64,000 nt of DNA, taken from assembly GCF_900604945.1 (NCBI RefSeq), contig NZ_UWPB01000002.1, forward strand, positions 434,001 to 498,000, written 5' to 3'. The notes beneath the pieces were generated by a model. That model was not told where the DNA came from. It saw only the letters and a list, made by a program, of their open reading frames with translations, and did not search any database. Source of the DNA: Ruminococcus sp. Marseille-P6503. GTDB lineage: Bacteria; Bacillota; Clostridia; Oscillospirales; Ruminococcaceae. This document shows positions 45,986 to 54,309 of this stretch, piece after piece (position 1 is the first letter of the stretch; each line of letters begins with the position of its first letter). Made by a program: the position numbers and the translations under genes.

Positions 45986-46026
45986 ATGAACAGCCTCCGT
46001 TTTTCCGACGGAGGCTGTTCGTTTTA
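45986..46026. terminator. Terminator after rpiB
   Basis: GAACAGCCTCCGT (45988-46000) pairs with ACGGAGGCTGTTC (46008-46020), then GTTTT. Confidence 0.85.
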
Positions 46027-46035
46027 CTGTGACCA

Positions 46036-46175
46036 AAAAATTTAATTCGGAGCAAAGCCCGATGTAAGCCTGGCTTTTCATCGGCTGCGACGAAGCAACT
46101 GCGCCAAACGCTGTCTTTTGACAGCGAAGAGCTTCTAGCTCCTCAGGGTTTCAGTTGGGGATTAATTCCCCTGCT
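46036..46175 (-). repeat. Dispersed repeat, copy 2 (inverted)
   Basis: Core 46047-46091 is the reverse complement of 37099-37143 with one difference. Similarity to copy 1 continues with changes to about 46145. Copy 2 adds further hairpins, including GGGGA/TCCCC inside CAGT../..CTGAAA near 46147-46180. Its base change (AAGCC-AG-GCTT) keeps the inner stem, which suggests structure is under selection. Confidence 0.6.
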
Positions 46176-46188
46176 GAAAGACTGATAT

Positions 46189-46216
46189 GTCCCCGCCTTC
46201 TTTAGAAGGCGGGGAC
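46189..46216. terminator. Strong hairpin at the 3' side of metY
   Basis: GTCCCCGCCTTC (46189-46200) pairs with GAAGGCGGGGAC (46205-46216) around a four-base loop. No T-run follows on either strand, so its role as the metY terminator is uncertain; it may belong to the neighbouring repeat. Confidence 0.4.
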
Positions 46217-46228
46217 ATAGACGCTAGG

Positions 46229-47524
46229 TTATATTGAATCAAAGGCTTCCTGCAAATCATAGATCAGATCGTCTATATGCTCTGTTCCTATAGACAGTCT
46301 TATGGTATTGGGCTTTATGCCCTGCTCTGCAAGCTCCGCCTCGCTCAGCTGGGAATGAGTAGTGGTAGCGGGATGTATCGCGAGAGATTTAACGTCGGCA
46401 ACGTTTGCAAGCAGAGAGAAAATCTGAAGCTTGTCGATGAACTTCTTTGCCTCGGCAGCGCCGCCCTTGATCTCAAATGTGAAGATGGAGCCTCCGCCGT
46501 TAGGGAAATACTCATCGTAAAGCTTTTTGTATCTGCTGTCGGGAAGGGAGGGGTGATTTACTTTTTCAACCTTTGGGTGGCTGGAGAGAAATTCAACAAT
46601 TCTTTTTGTATTTTCGATATGCCTTTCTACTCTCAGCGAAAGCGTTTCAAGACCCTGAAGGAAAATAAACGCATGAAAGGGCGAGAGGGTCGCTCCCGTA
46701 TCTCTCAGCAGCACCGCTCTTATTTTTGTTATAAACGCGGCTTTTCCGGCAGCCTTTGTAAATGAAACGCCATGATAGCTTGGATTAGGCTCTGTAATTG
46801 ACGGGAACTTTCCGCTTGCTTCCCAGTCGAAGTTGCCGCTGTCGATAATAACTCCGCCGATAGCCGTTCCGTGACCGCCGATAAATTTCGTGGCGGAATG
46901 AATGACAATATCCGCTCCGTACTCGATAGGTCTGAGGAGAAACGGAGTTGCAAAGGTGCTGTCCACCACCAGCGGGATTTTATACGCGTGAGCCGTATCG
47001 GCGACCTTTCTTATATCAATGAGATTTGAATTGGGATTTCCCAGACTTTCGATATATATTGCCTTTGTGTTTTCCTGTATGGCGTTTTCAAAGGCTCCTT
47101 CCTCGTCCGGGTCTACAAACGTCGCGGTTATCCCGTATTCCGGCAGGGTGTGGGCAAGCAGATTGTAGGTTCCGCCGTAAATTGTTCTGGCGGCAACTAT
47201 ATGATCTCCGGCGTGAGCCAGATTCTGGATAGTATATGAGATAGCCGCGGCTCCGGAAGCGACCGCCAAAGCGGCTACACCTCCCTCAAGAGAGGCTATG
47301 CGCTTTTCAAAAACGTCCTGAGTAGGATTTGTCAGTCTTCCGTAAATATTTCCTGCGTCGGTAAGATTGAATCTTGCCTCCGCGTGAGCGCTGTCGTGAA
47401 AAACGTAAGATGTTGAAGCGTATATGGGAACGGCTCTTGCGTCTGTAGCCGGATCCGCCTGTTCCTGTCCAACATGAAGCTGTCTGGTTTCAAAGTGAAG
47501 ATTTCTTTCGCTGATCTTGCTCAT
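46229..47524 (-). CDS. metY: O-acetylhomoserine sulfhydrylase
   Basis: A PLP enzyme that makes homocysteine (or cysteine) from O-acetylhomoserine and sulfide. The 431 aa protein has TRQLHVGQEQADPATDARAVPIYASTSY at the start, the PLP Lys in IVIHSATKFIGGHGTAIGG and NVADVKSLAIHPATTTHSQL near the end, the standard family blocks. Expression may be controlled by the small upstream ORF in its leader. Together with the cysK-like gene it covers sulfide assimilation. Confidence 0.95.
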   Translation of the reverse strand: MSKISERNLHFETRQLHVGQEQADPATDARAVPIYASTSYVFHDSAHAEARFNLTDAGNIYGRLTNPTQDVFEKRIASLEGGVAALAVASGAAAISYTIQNLAHAGDHIVAARTIYGGTYNLLAHTLPEYGITATFVDPDEEGAFENAIQENTKAIYIESLGNPNSNLIDIRKVADTAHAYKIPLVVDSTFATPFLLRPIEYGADIVIHSATKFIGGHGTAIGGVIIDSGNFDWEASGKFPSITEPNPSYHGVSFTKAAGKAAFITKIRAVLLRDTGATLSPFHAFIFLQGLETLSLRVERHIENTKRIVEFLSSHPKVEKVNHPSLPDSRYKKLYDEYFPNGGGSIFTFEIKGGAAEAKKFIDKLQIFSLLANVADVKSLAIHPATTTHSQLSEAELAEQGIKPNTIRLSIGTEHIDDLIYDLQEAFDSI

Positions 47525-47551
47525 TCTTTATTACCTCTTTTCTCAGTATCT

Positions 47552-47574
47552 TCCGATAAGCTGCCGTTATCGGA
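47552..47574 (-). promoter_or_regulatory. Hairpin in the metY leader
   Basis: TCCGATAA (47552-47559) pairs with TTATCGGA (47567-47574), loop of seven. It sits between the small upstream ORF and metY. No U-run follows, so it is not a normal terminator. Confidence 0.45.
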
Positions 47575-47590
47575 CAAATCTGTTATTATT

Positions 47591-47674
47591 CTAAGCCGGC
47601 GCGTTTGTTTTATTCGGAAAACGGCACATTCGCCCGCTGAGCTTTACCTGAAACCGGTATTTCAGAAATTCCAT
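47591..47674 (-). CDS. Small upstream ORF in the metY leader
   Basis: A 27-codon ORF between the metY promoter and metY. It starts with ATG at 47674, 6 nt behind a good AAGGAGAG, and ends with TAG at 47591-47593. It contains Arg-Met-Cys-Arg at codons 15-18, adjacent Met and Cys codons, fitting for a sulfur-amino-acid gene. A leader-peptide control role is an inference. No SAM riboswitch was recognised in the leader. Confidence 0.45.
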   Translation of the reverse strand: MEFLKYRFQVKLSGRMCRFPNKTNAPA

Positions 47675-47730
47675 TTTATTCTCTCCTTAAATAATCATAT
47701 TAATCCTATAAAATTACTATGCTTTTTTAT

Positions 47731-47759
47731 ATAATAACACATGGAATCACTGTTGTCAA
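47731..47759 (-). promoter_or_regulatory. Promoter of metY
   Basis: On the minus strand TTGACA (47754-47759) and a -10 box TATTAT about 17 nt downstream. The leader to metY is about 200 nt, containing the small upstream ORF and a hairpin. Confidence 0.65.
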
Positions 47760-47858
47760 TAGTTTTTTCTTATATATACAGTTTGAAAGGAACAAGGTTC
47801 GCCGTTTTGCCGTCACAGCAAGGATTTAAGACCTGAAATTGCTGCCTTGAGACAGAAA

Positions 47859-47900
47859 ACAGGCTGCCGCACGTTTATATCCATGCGGCAGCCTGAGCTG
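47859..47900 (-). terminator. Terminator of the hydCBA operon
   Basis: CAGGCTGCCGCA pairs with TGCGGCAGCCTG at about 47861-47896, with TTTT after it on the minus strand. Confidence 0.88.
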
Positions 47901-47912
47901 ACTTTGCTTATA

Positions 47913-49661
47913 TTACTGATGTGTTCCCCTCTTGACGTATGTCGTATGGAGAAGCTTATGCGCTCTGGGCTTTCCAGGCGCGTCGAAATACTCGTCGTAA
48001 AGAAGCTTTACAACAGGGCTTTCGTGGGATTTTCTTAGCTTCATGGAGCTGTCGGCGTCATAAAGCGCTTTTGCTCTGGTAGCTTTGAGCTCCTTGTAGT
48101 TTCGTACCGAGTCGCTCTGAACAGGCTGACCTCCGCCGTTGATACAGCCTCCCGGGCACGCCATGATTTCTACCATATGGTAATTCTTTTCGCCCGACTG
48201 AACCATTTCAATTATCTTTCTTGCGTTTGCCAGACCCGAGGCAACCGCTACGTTTACTTCCATGCCGGCGATCTTATAGGTGGCCTCCTTGATATCCTTG
48301 GTGCCTCTTACTTCCTTGAACTCGACCTTCTTCGCGTTTCCGTCAAGCATAAATGCGGCAGTGCGGAGAGCGGCCTCCATAACTCCTCCCGTTGCGCCGA
48401 ATATCGCGGCTCCTCCGGAAGCGATTTCAAACGGATTGTCAAATACCTCGTCGTCCATATCAACAAAATTTATGCCGGCGCCCTTTATCATTTTTGCAAG
48501 CTCTCTCGTTGTAAGAGCAACGTCAACGTCGTCAAAATCAAAGGTGCGCAGTTCTTCTCTTGTTACCTCGAATTTCTTCGCGGTACAGGGTATAATGCTT
48601 ACAACGTACAGATCCTTGGGGTTGATTCCGTTCTTCTGGCAGTAATAGCTCTTCAGAACCGCTCCGAACATCTGCTGCGGAGATTTGCAGCTTGAAAGGT
48701 GCGGCAGGAACTCGGGATAATAATGCTCGCAGAACTTTATCCAGCCCGGACAGCAGGAGGTAAACATAGGAAGGGTTTTCTTCTTTGTTATACGCTCGAT
48801 AAGCTCGTGGGCTTCCTCCATAATCGTAAGGTCTGCGGTAACGTCCATATTGAATACCTTGTCAACGCCGAGACGTCTGATTGCAGCTACCATTTTGCCC
48901 TCTACGTTTGTGCCTATAGGCATTCCGAAGCTTTCTCCGAGGGTCGCTCTGATTGACGGAGCGGTAAAGAATACCACCTTTTTATCAGGATTGGAAATAG
49001 CGTCCCAAACCTCGTCGATATTGCTTTTTTCATTGAGAGCTCCTACGGGGCAGGCAACTATGCACTGTCCGCAGCCTACGCAGGGAGAATCGTTAAGGCT
49101 CTTTTCAAAAGCGCAGCCTACGTGTACGTTAAAGCCTCTTTTGATAGGTCCGATACAGGAAACGCTCTGTACGTTCTTGCAGGCCGCAACGCATCTCATG
49201 CACTGGATACATTTGTTGTTATCCCTTACGATATAGGGTGAAGCGTCGTCAATTGGATAGATAACGTCGTCGCCCTTGAATCTGTCCTCGTCAACGCCAT
49301 AGTCGAAGGCAAGCTTCTGAAGCTCGCAGTTGTTTCCTCTTACGCAGGAAAGGCATTTCTTATGATGGCTGGAGAGGATAAGCTCGATGGTGGTCTTTCT
49401 TGAAGCTCTTACCTTCGGCGTGTTGGTGAGAACCTCCATTCCCTCCTCCACCGGATATACGCAGGAAGCCACAAGACCTCTTCTTCCCACTATTTCAACA
49501 ACGCATACGCGGCAGGCGCCTATGCAGTTTATATCTTTAAGATAGCAAAGGGACGGAATTTCAATATTAACTGCCTTGGCGGCCTGCAGAATAGTAGAGC
49601 CGGCAGGAACTTCAACAGGAATTCCGTTCACCTTCAGATGAACCATTTGTGTTTTTTCCAT
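47913..49661 (-). CDS. hydA: [FeFe] hydrogenase catalytic subunit of a bifurcating complex
   Basis: Makes H2 from NADH and reduced ferredoxin together, in complex with HydB and HydC. Domains in order: N-terminal [2Fe-2S] (CYLKDINCIGACRVC), His-ligated cluster (HHKKCLSCVRGNNC), two [4Fe-4S] motifs (CIQCMRCVAAC; CVGCGQCIVACP), then the H-cluster motifs FTSCCPGW, PCTAKK and MACPGGCINGGGQP, and a C-terminal small-subunit tail. The start is the ATG at 49661, behind AGGAGG; the frame extends upstream to 49682. Confidence 0.95.
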   Translation of the reverse strand: MEKTQMVHLKVNGIPVEVPAGSTILQAAKAVNIEIPSLCYLKDINCIGACRVCVVEIVGRRGLVASCVYPVEEGMEVLTNTPKVRASRKTTIELILSSHHKKCLSCVRGNNCELQKLAFDYGVDEDRFKGDDVIYPIDDASPYIVRDNNKCIQCMRCVAACKNVQSVSCIGPIKRGFNVHVGCAFEKSLNDSPCVGCGQCIVACPVGALNEKSNIDEVWDAISNPDKKVVFFTAPSIRATLGESFGMPIGTNVEGKMVAAIRRLGVDKVFNMDVTADLTIMEEAHELIERITKKKTLPMFTSCCPGWIKFCEHYYPEFLPHLSSCKSPQQMFGAVLKSYYCQKNGINPKDLYVVSIIPCTAKKFEVTREELRTFDFDDVDVALTTRELAKMIKGAGINFVDMDDEVFDNPFEIASGGAAIFGATGGVMEAALRTAAFMLDGNAKKVEFKEVRGTKDIKEATYKIAGMEVNVAVASGLANARKIIEMVQSGEKNYHMVEIMACPGGCINGGGQPVQSDSVRNYKELKATRAKALYDADSSMKLRKSHESPVVKLLYDEYFDAPGKPRAHKLLHTTYVKRGTHQ

Positions 49662-49682
49662 TTTAAAATGTAACCTCCTCAA

Positions 49683-51575
49683 CTACTTCTTAAGCACCGC
49701 GCCGAACTTGCAGTTCTTTTCGCACAGTCCGCACTTTATGCACTTGGTTTTGTCTATCTTGTGAGGCTGCTTTACAGTACCCTCTATCGCGTCCACAGGA
49801 CAGTTTCTCGCGCAAAGCGTACAGCCCTTGCAAAGCCCCGGATCAATTTCATAGTGAAGCAGACTCTTGCACACGCCGGCAGGACAATGCTTATCCTTGA
49901 TGTGCGCAATATACTCGTCCCTGAAATAATTGATCGTTGAAAGCACAGGGTTTGGAGCTGACTGACCGAGAGCGCAGAGAGAGGAAGATTTCATGTGGTT
50001 TGCAAGCTCCTCTATCTTGTCCAGATCCTCCGGCTCGCCGTCACCTGAGGTAATCTTTTCAAGGAACTGAAGCAGTCTTCTGGTTCCGATACGGCAGGGA
50101 GTGCATTTTCCGCAGGACTCGTCTACGGTAAAGTTGAGGTAGAACTTGGAGATGTCCACCATACAGGTATCCTCGTCCATTATGATAAGTCCGCCCGAAC
50201 CCATCATCGAGCCGAGCGCAGTCAGATGCTCGTAGTCGATCGGGGTGTCGATATGACAGGCCGGAATACAGCCTCCTGAAGGGCCGCCCGTCTGAGCCGC
50301 CTTGAATTTCTTTCCTCCCGGTATTCCGCCGCCGATCTCCTCTACAATCTCGCGGAGGGTAGTGCCCATAGGAATTTCAACCAGACCTACGTTGGTGATC
50401 TTTCCGCCGAGGGCGAAAACCTTTGTGCCCTTGGAGGTTTCGGTACCCATAGACGAATACCATTTCGCGCCCTTGCGTATTATCTGAGGAATATTTGAAT
50501 AGGTTTCAACGTTGTTGAGAACGGTAGGCTTTCCGAAAAGACCCTTTACGGCAGGGAAAGGAGGACGGGGACGAGGCTCGCCTCTCTGTCCCTCTATGGA
50601 GGTCATAAGAGCGGTTTCTTCTCCGCACACGAAAGCTCCCGCGCCAAGACGAATTTCTATATCAAAGGAGAAATCCGTGCCGAGGATCTTTTCGCCCAGC
50701 AGACCGTATTCTCTTGCCTGCTCTATAGCGATGTCCAGTCTTTCAACGGCGATGGGGTATTCCGCGCGGACGTAAATATAGCCCTGCTTCGCGCCGATAG
50801 TATATCCTGCGATAGCCATAGCCTCAATAATGGCGTGCGGGTCGCCCTCAAGGATAGAACGGTCCATGAACGCGCCCGGATCGCCCTCGTCGGCATTGCA
50901 GCATACATATTTTATATCGCCCTCTGAAGCCTTGGCAAACGCCCATTTCCTTCCTGTCGGGAAGCCGGCGCCGCCTCTTCCTCTCAGACCCGAATCAAGA
51001 AGCTCCTGAATAACGTCGTCGGGAGTCATCTTGGTCAGAACCTTTGCAAGCGCCTGATAACCGTCGGTAGCTATGTATTCTCTGATGTCCTCCGGATTTA
51101 TTACTCCGCAGTTGCGCAGCGCGATTCTCAGCTGCTTTTTGTAGAAGTTTGTTTCGGAAAGCGAGATTATCGAGCCGTCCGTATGAACGGTTTCCTTATA
51201 GAGCAGCTCCTTTACTATATTTCCCTTTTTAATGTGCTCGTCCACAATGCGTATAACTCCTTCAGGAGTAGCCTGCGAATAGAACGCGCCTTCGGGATAA
51301 ACGATGAGAATAGGACCCAGCGCGCAAAGACCGAAGCAGCCTGTCTTAACTACAAGGACTTCCTTTTCCAGACCCTGCTTTTTAAGCTCGTCTTCAAGAG
51401 CCTCGATTACCTTTTTGCTTCCGGACGACGTACAGCCTGTACCTCCGCATACAAGGATCTGCTTGCGGTAGCCGGTCTTCTTAGCAAGCTTTTCGCCTTC
51501 CTCGGCAACAAGCTTTCTGACCTTGACAAGGTCGGAAAATTCTTTTTTTATTTTGTTTAATTCTTCAATTGTCAT
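49683..51575 (-). CDS. hydB: Bifurcating hydrogenase beta subunit (NuoF-like)
   Basis: Holds FMN and the NADH site. The N-terminal thioredoxin-like [2Fe-2S] domain (CGGTGCTSSGS...CFGLCALGP) is followed by the NuoF core (GLRGRGGAGFPTGRKW), an SLBB-like part, CGKCTPCRIGTRRL, and two C-terminal [4Fe-4S] ferredoxin motifs (CKGCTLCARNCP; CIKCGLCEKNC). The ATG region of hydB overlaps the end of hydC by 4 nt. Confidence 0.95.
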   Translation of the reverse strand: MTIEELNKIKKEFSDLVKVRKLVAEEGEKLAKKTGYRKQILVCGGTGCTSSGSKKVIEALEDELKKQGLEKEVLVVKTGCFGLCALGPILIVYPEGAFYSQATPEGVIRIVDEHIKKGNIVKELLYKETVHTDGSIISLSETNFYKKQLRIALRNCGVINPEDIREYIATDGYQALAKVLTKMTPDDVIQELLDSGLRGRGGAGFPTGRKWAFAKASEGDIKYVCCNADEGDPGAFMDRSILEGDPHAIIEAMAIAGYTIGAKQGYIYVRAEYPIAVERLDIAIEQAREYGLLGEKILGTDFSFDIEIRLGAGAFVCGEETALMTSIEGQRGEPRPRPPFPAVKGLFGKPTVLNNVETYSNIPQIIRKGAKWYSSMGTETSKGTKVFALGGKITNVGLVEIPMGTTLREIVEEIGGGIPGGKKFKAAQTGGPSGGCIPACHIDTPIDYEHLTALGSMMGSGGLIIMDEDTCMVDISKFYLNFTVDESCGKCTPCRIGTRRLLQFLEKITSGDGEPEDLDKIEELANHMKSSSLCALGQSAPNPVLSTINYFRDEYIAHIKDKHCPAGVCKSLLHYEIDPGLCKGCTLCARNCPVDAIEGTVKQPHKIDKTKCIKCGLCEKNCKFGAVLKK

Positions 51576-52090
51576 TTCTTTTTGGAACCTCCTTTTTTGG
51601 TCAGATAGGAATCAATGATAGAATCTACCTGGTCGGGGGTAACTTTGCCGTAAACGTCGTCGTTTACCATCATTACCGGAGCCAGTCCGCAGGCGCCTAC
51701 GCAGCGGCAGGACTCAATGGAAAATAATCCGTCGGGAGTACATTCGCCCGCTTTGATCCCGAGTCTTTTTTCAACCGCCTCAAGGATCTTATCAGAGCCC
51801 TTTACATAGCAGGCGGTACCCAGACAAACGCTGATCCTGTTCTCACCCTTGGGAGTGAGGGAAAACTGGGAATAAAAAGTGGCTACTCCGTATACCTCTG
51901 AAAGGGAAATGCCAAGTCCGTCGGCGATCATAGTCTGAACCTCGATCGGCAGGTAACCGTAGATGCCCTGAGCCTCCTGGAGAATAGGCATCAGCCCGCC
52001 CGGCTGGTCGTGATGCTTGGCGATGATCTCTTTTAGCTGTCTTTCCTGAACGATGGTTCCCTTAAATGTATTCAGGGATTTTTCATTCAT
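51572..52090 (-). CDS. hydC: Bifurcating hydrogenase gamma subunit (NuoE-like)
   Basis: A thioredoxin-like [2Fe-2S] protein that completes the HydABC complex. Ligand Cys residues are in CLGTACYVKGS and CRCVGACGLAP. It is the first gene of the operon. The start is the ATG at 52090, behind AGGAGGT. The longer frame up to 52159 has no ribosome site. Confidence 0.94.
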   Translation of the reverse strand: MNEKSLNTFKGTIVQERQLKEIIAKHHDQPGGLMPILQEAQGIYGYLPIEVQTMIADGLGISLSEVYGVATFYSQFSLTPKGENRISVCLGTACYVKGSDKILEAVEKRLGIKAGECTPDGLFSIESCRCVGACGLAPVMMVNDDVYGKVTPDQVDSIIDSYLTKKGGSKKK

Positions 52091-52243
52091 AACATAACCT
52101 CCTACAATAATTAATACGGCAAAAAGCCGCAGAATACACTTTCCAAAACCGGCAGCCATATTCTTTTCAAACGATTAAGTAATATATGGAGCCGACTATT
52201 TTTAAAAAAAACATATACCATATATACATAAGTCATGTAAATA

Positions 52244-52272
52244 ATTATACATTATTATTCTCTGAATTTCAA
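52244..52272 (-). promoter_or_regulatory. Promoter of hydCBA
   Basis: On the minus strand TTGAAA (52267-52272) and TATAAT (52244-52249), 17 nt spacer, leader of about 145 nt. Confidence 0.65.
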
Positions 52273-52414
52273 GGGCTTTTTGAATATTTTTGTGCAGTTT
52301 TTACGAATTTCCGTCATTATGTCACTTTTCACAAAAATCCCTGTTTATTTTCGTCGAAAACGATTAACTTACAAGCTGAGCCGAATGTTTTTGGCTTTCA
52401 AGCTTTGTGAGCAG

Positions 52415-52457
52415 TAAAAAACTCCCTATGCGCATATTTAGTGCAAAGAGAGTTTCA
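52415..52457 (-). terminator. Terminator after trxA
   Basis: AAACTC/GAGTTT outer stem with inner GCAC/GCGC pairing, followed on the minus strand by TTTTTT. Confidence 0.6.
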
Positions 52458-52506
52458 AAAATATGTTGATTTTAACTGTCGGCTGATTTGATAAACCGCG
52501 CTTTAT

Positions 52507-52821
52507 TTACAGCTCCGATAAAAATTCCTCAAGCTCCGCTTTATCCATAGCCCCGACAGATTTTTTTACACATTCGCCGTTTTTGAAAACCAACAGGGTC
52601 GGAACATATTCAACCTTATAGGCAGCGGCGGTTTCGGGAGAATCAGAGGCGTTTATTGAAACGAAATCAAGCTCTCCGTGCTTATCCGAAGCTTCTTTAA
52701 AAACCGGTTCCATCAGTTTGCAGGAGGGACACCAGTCGGTGCTCACGTCGGCGACTACCGTTCTGGGATTGCTGAGTACCCGTTTGCCGAAATCCGAATC
52801 GGTTACCTTTAATACTGCCAT
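52507..52821 (-). CDS. Thioredoxin-like protein with WCPSC active site
   Basis: A 104 aa thioredoxin fold with the redox motif DWCPSCKLMEPVF near residue 30 and the cis-Pro in VEYVPTLLVFKNG. The usual WCGPC is WCPSC here, so redox potential or partners may differ. The start is set at the ATG at 52821, 9 nt behind AAAGG; an ATG at 52830 abuts that site. Confidence 0.88.
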   Translation of the reverse strand: MAVLKVTDSDFGKRVLSNPRTVVADVSTDWCPSCKLMEPVFKEASDKHGELDFVSINASDSPETAAAYKVEYVPTLLVFKNGECVKKSVGAMDKAELEEFLSEL

Positions 52822-52872
52822 ATTTATCATCCTTTCACTGAATATTTTAGTATACTTATTTGGTGTATTTTT

Positions 52873-52901
52873 ATTATAGCATGGTTTTTCTTTTTTGTCA
52901 A
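52873..52901 (-). promoter_or_regulatory. Promoter of trxA
   Basis: On the minus strand TTGACA (52896-52901) and TATAAT (52873-52878), 17 nt spacer, full consensus. Confidence 0.75.
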
Positions 52902-52983
52902 TAGTATTTTGTTTGATCTATAGACGACAGCGCGGGCTGAAACCGTATCAAAGGAATCATTATTAAAATTTATAAATGATGTC

Positions 52984-53011
52984 TTGACTTTGAGCATAAA
53001 AACTGTATACT
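52984..53011 (+). promoter_or_regulatory. Promoter of the GH5_8 lipoprotein gene
   Basis: TTGACT and TATACT with a 16 nt spacer. The leader to the ATG is about 120 nt. Confidence 0.6.
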
Positions 53012-53136
53012 GAATATATAGATTTCGGGTCTGCCAAAACCATTACAGCTATGCAAAATGCTTAAATGTCTTATGAGGATTCTGCGCACGGAGCTGTGTC
53101 GGGTTTCAGGCGGCTTTAAACGGAAAGGATACGGTT

Positions 53137-54153
53137 ATGAAAAAATTACTTGCAATGCTGCTGCCTCTGGCAATAGTTATTTCTATGACAGGCTGTTCCG
53201 GCAGTGATTCGTCGTCTTCTGAAACTCAGACGCCGGTATCGTCGTCGGCGGGACAGTACGGCTTTAAGGTTGACGGAACCAAGCTGCTTGACGCCAACGG
53301 AAACGAGTTTGTAATGCGCGGAATAAACCATGCGCATACATGGTTCAAGGATCAGAATATTATCGCGATCCCGGCAATAGCCGGAACCGGCTCCAATGTG
53401 GTAAGACTGGTTTTATCCGACGGTCAGCAGTGGGAAAAGGACAGCCTGGATTCAATAAAGACGCTTATCGACCAGTGCAGGGAGCGGGAAATGATCGCCG
53501 TTGTAGAGGTTCACGACGGCACCGGCATGGACGACGCGGATTATCTTGAAAAAGCGGCGGATTACTGGATCGAAATGAAGGACGCGCTTATCGGAAACGA
53601 GGATTACGTTATTCTCAATATCGCCAACGAATGGGTCGGTCAATGGGACGGCAGGCTTTGGCGGGACGGATATGTAAGCGTTATACCGAAAATACGCGAG
53701 GCGGGGATCAGGAACACCATAATGGTGGACGCGGCCGGCTGGGGTCAGTACGGCAAAAGCATTGCCGATTACGGAAAAGAAGTTTTTGAGTCCGACCCTG
53801 ACAGGAACACCATGTTTTCCATTCATATGTACGGCAGCGCGGGCGGAAGCGAGTCGTCAATAAAGAAAAATCTTGAGGGCGTAACGGATCAGGGGCTTTG
53901 CGTCTGCGTGGGAGAATTCGGCTACACTCATTCGGACGGAGATGTAGACGAAGCGTTTTTGATGGAATACTGCGTTGAAAACGATATAGGCTATATAGGC
54001 TGGTCGTGGAAGGGCAACGGCGGAGGAGTAGAATACCTCGATATCGCTTCGGAGTGGGACGGCTCCGTGCTCTCGTCTGACTGGGGAGAGGCGCTGATCA
54101 ACGGAGAGAACGGTATAAAGGCAACTGCGAAAAAATGCAGCGTGTTTGAATAG
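53137..54153 (+). CDS. GH5_8-type beta-mannanase lipoprotein
   Basis: Predicted to cut beta-mannan at the cell surface. The signal ends in the lipobox SMTGC (Cys at about residue 20), followed by a Ser-rich linker. The GH5_8 core is close to Bacillus mannanases: VDGTKLLDANGNEFVMRGINHAHTWFKD, VEVHDGTG, acid/base Glu in NIANEWVGQWDG, FSIHMYG and nucleophile Glu in CVGEFGYTHSDGDVDE. It has no binding module. It shares this core with the truncated gene at 62907. Confidence 0.9.
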   Translation: MKKLLAMLLPLAIVISMTGCSGSDSSSSETQTPVSSSAGQYGFKVDGTKLLDANGNEFVMRGINHAHTWFKDQNIIAIPAIAGTGSNVVRLVLSDGQQWEKDSLDSIKTLIDQCREREMIAVVEVHDGTGMDDADYLEKAADYWIEMKDALIGNEDYVILNIANEWVGQWDGRLWRDGYVSVIPKIREAGIRNTIMVDAAGWGQYGKSIADYGKEVFESDPDRNTMFSIHMYGSAGGSESSIKKNLEGVTDQGLCVCVGEFGYTHSDGDVDEAFLMEYCVENDIGYIGWSWKGNGGGVEYLDIASEWDGSVLSSDWGEALINGENGIKATAKKCSVFE

Positions 54154-54171
54154 CCTGAATACAGAGGATAG

Positions 54172-54212
54172 TAAACGCCGGAGCGCGGCACGATATCGCT
54201 CCGGCGCTTTTG
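54172..54212 (+). terminator. Terminator after the GH5_8 lipoprotein gene
   Basis: CGCCGGAGCG pairs with CGCTCCGGCG, followed by CTTTTG. Confidence 0.85.
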
Positions 54213-54244
54213 TTCACAGCCTGTGATTTCTGATGAAAATACGA

Positions 54245-54273
54245 TTGCACATTTATTGGATTTATGCTATAAT
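54245..54273 (+). promoter_or_regulatory. Promoter of the vWA operon
   Basis: TTGCAC and TATAAT with a 17 nt spacer, about 36 nt before the vWA gene start. Confidence 0.6.
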
Positions 54274-54309
54274 TAGCTTGAAAAATATGAAGGAAAGAGG
54301 TAATATGCA

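Larger units (their letters stand above)
52091..52506. other. Intergenic region between hydC and trxA
   Basis: A 416 nt AT-rich stretch without a convincing gene. It holds the hydCBA promoter (52244-52272, minus) and the trxA terminator (52415-52457, minus). No Rex-type operator of the TTGTTAA...TTAACAA form was seen. Confidence 0.6.
52822..53136. other. Divergent region between trxA and the GH5_8 lipoprotein gene
   Basis: A 315 nt region without a gene. It contains the trxA promoter (52873-52901, minus) and the promoter of the mannanase-like gene (52984-53011, plus). Confidence 0.6.

Noticed and set aside
47525-47730. SAM riboswitch in the metY leader
   Set aside because: The conserved S-box core elements are absent; a small ORF and a simple hairpin are found instead.
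52091-52300. Rex operator upstream of hydCBA
   Set aside because: No TTGTTAA...TTAACAA-like palindrome was found near the promoter.
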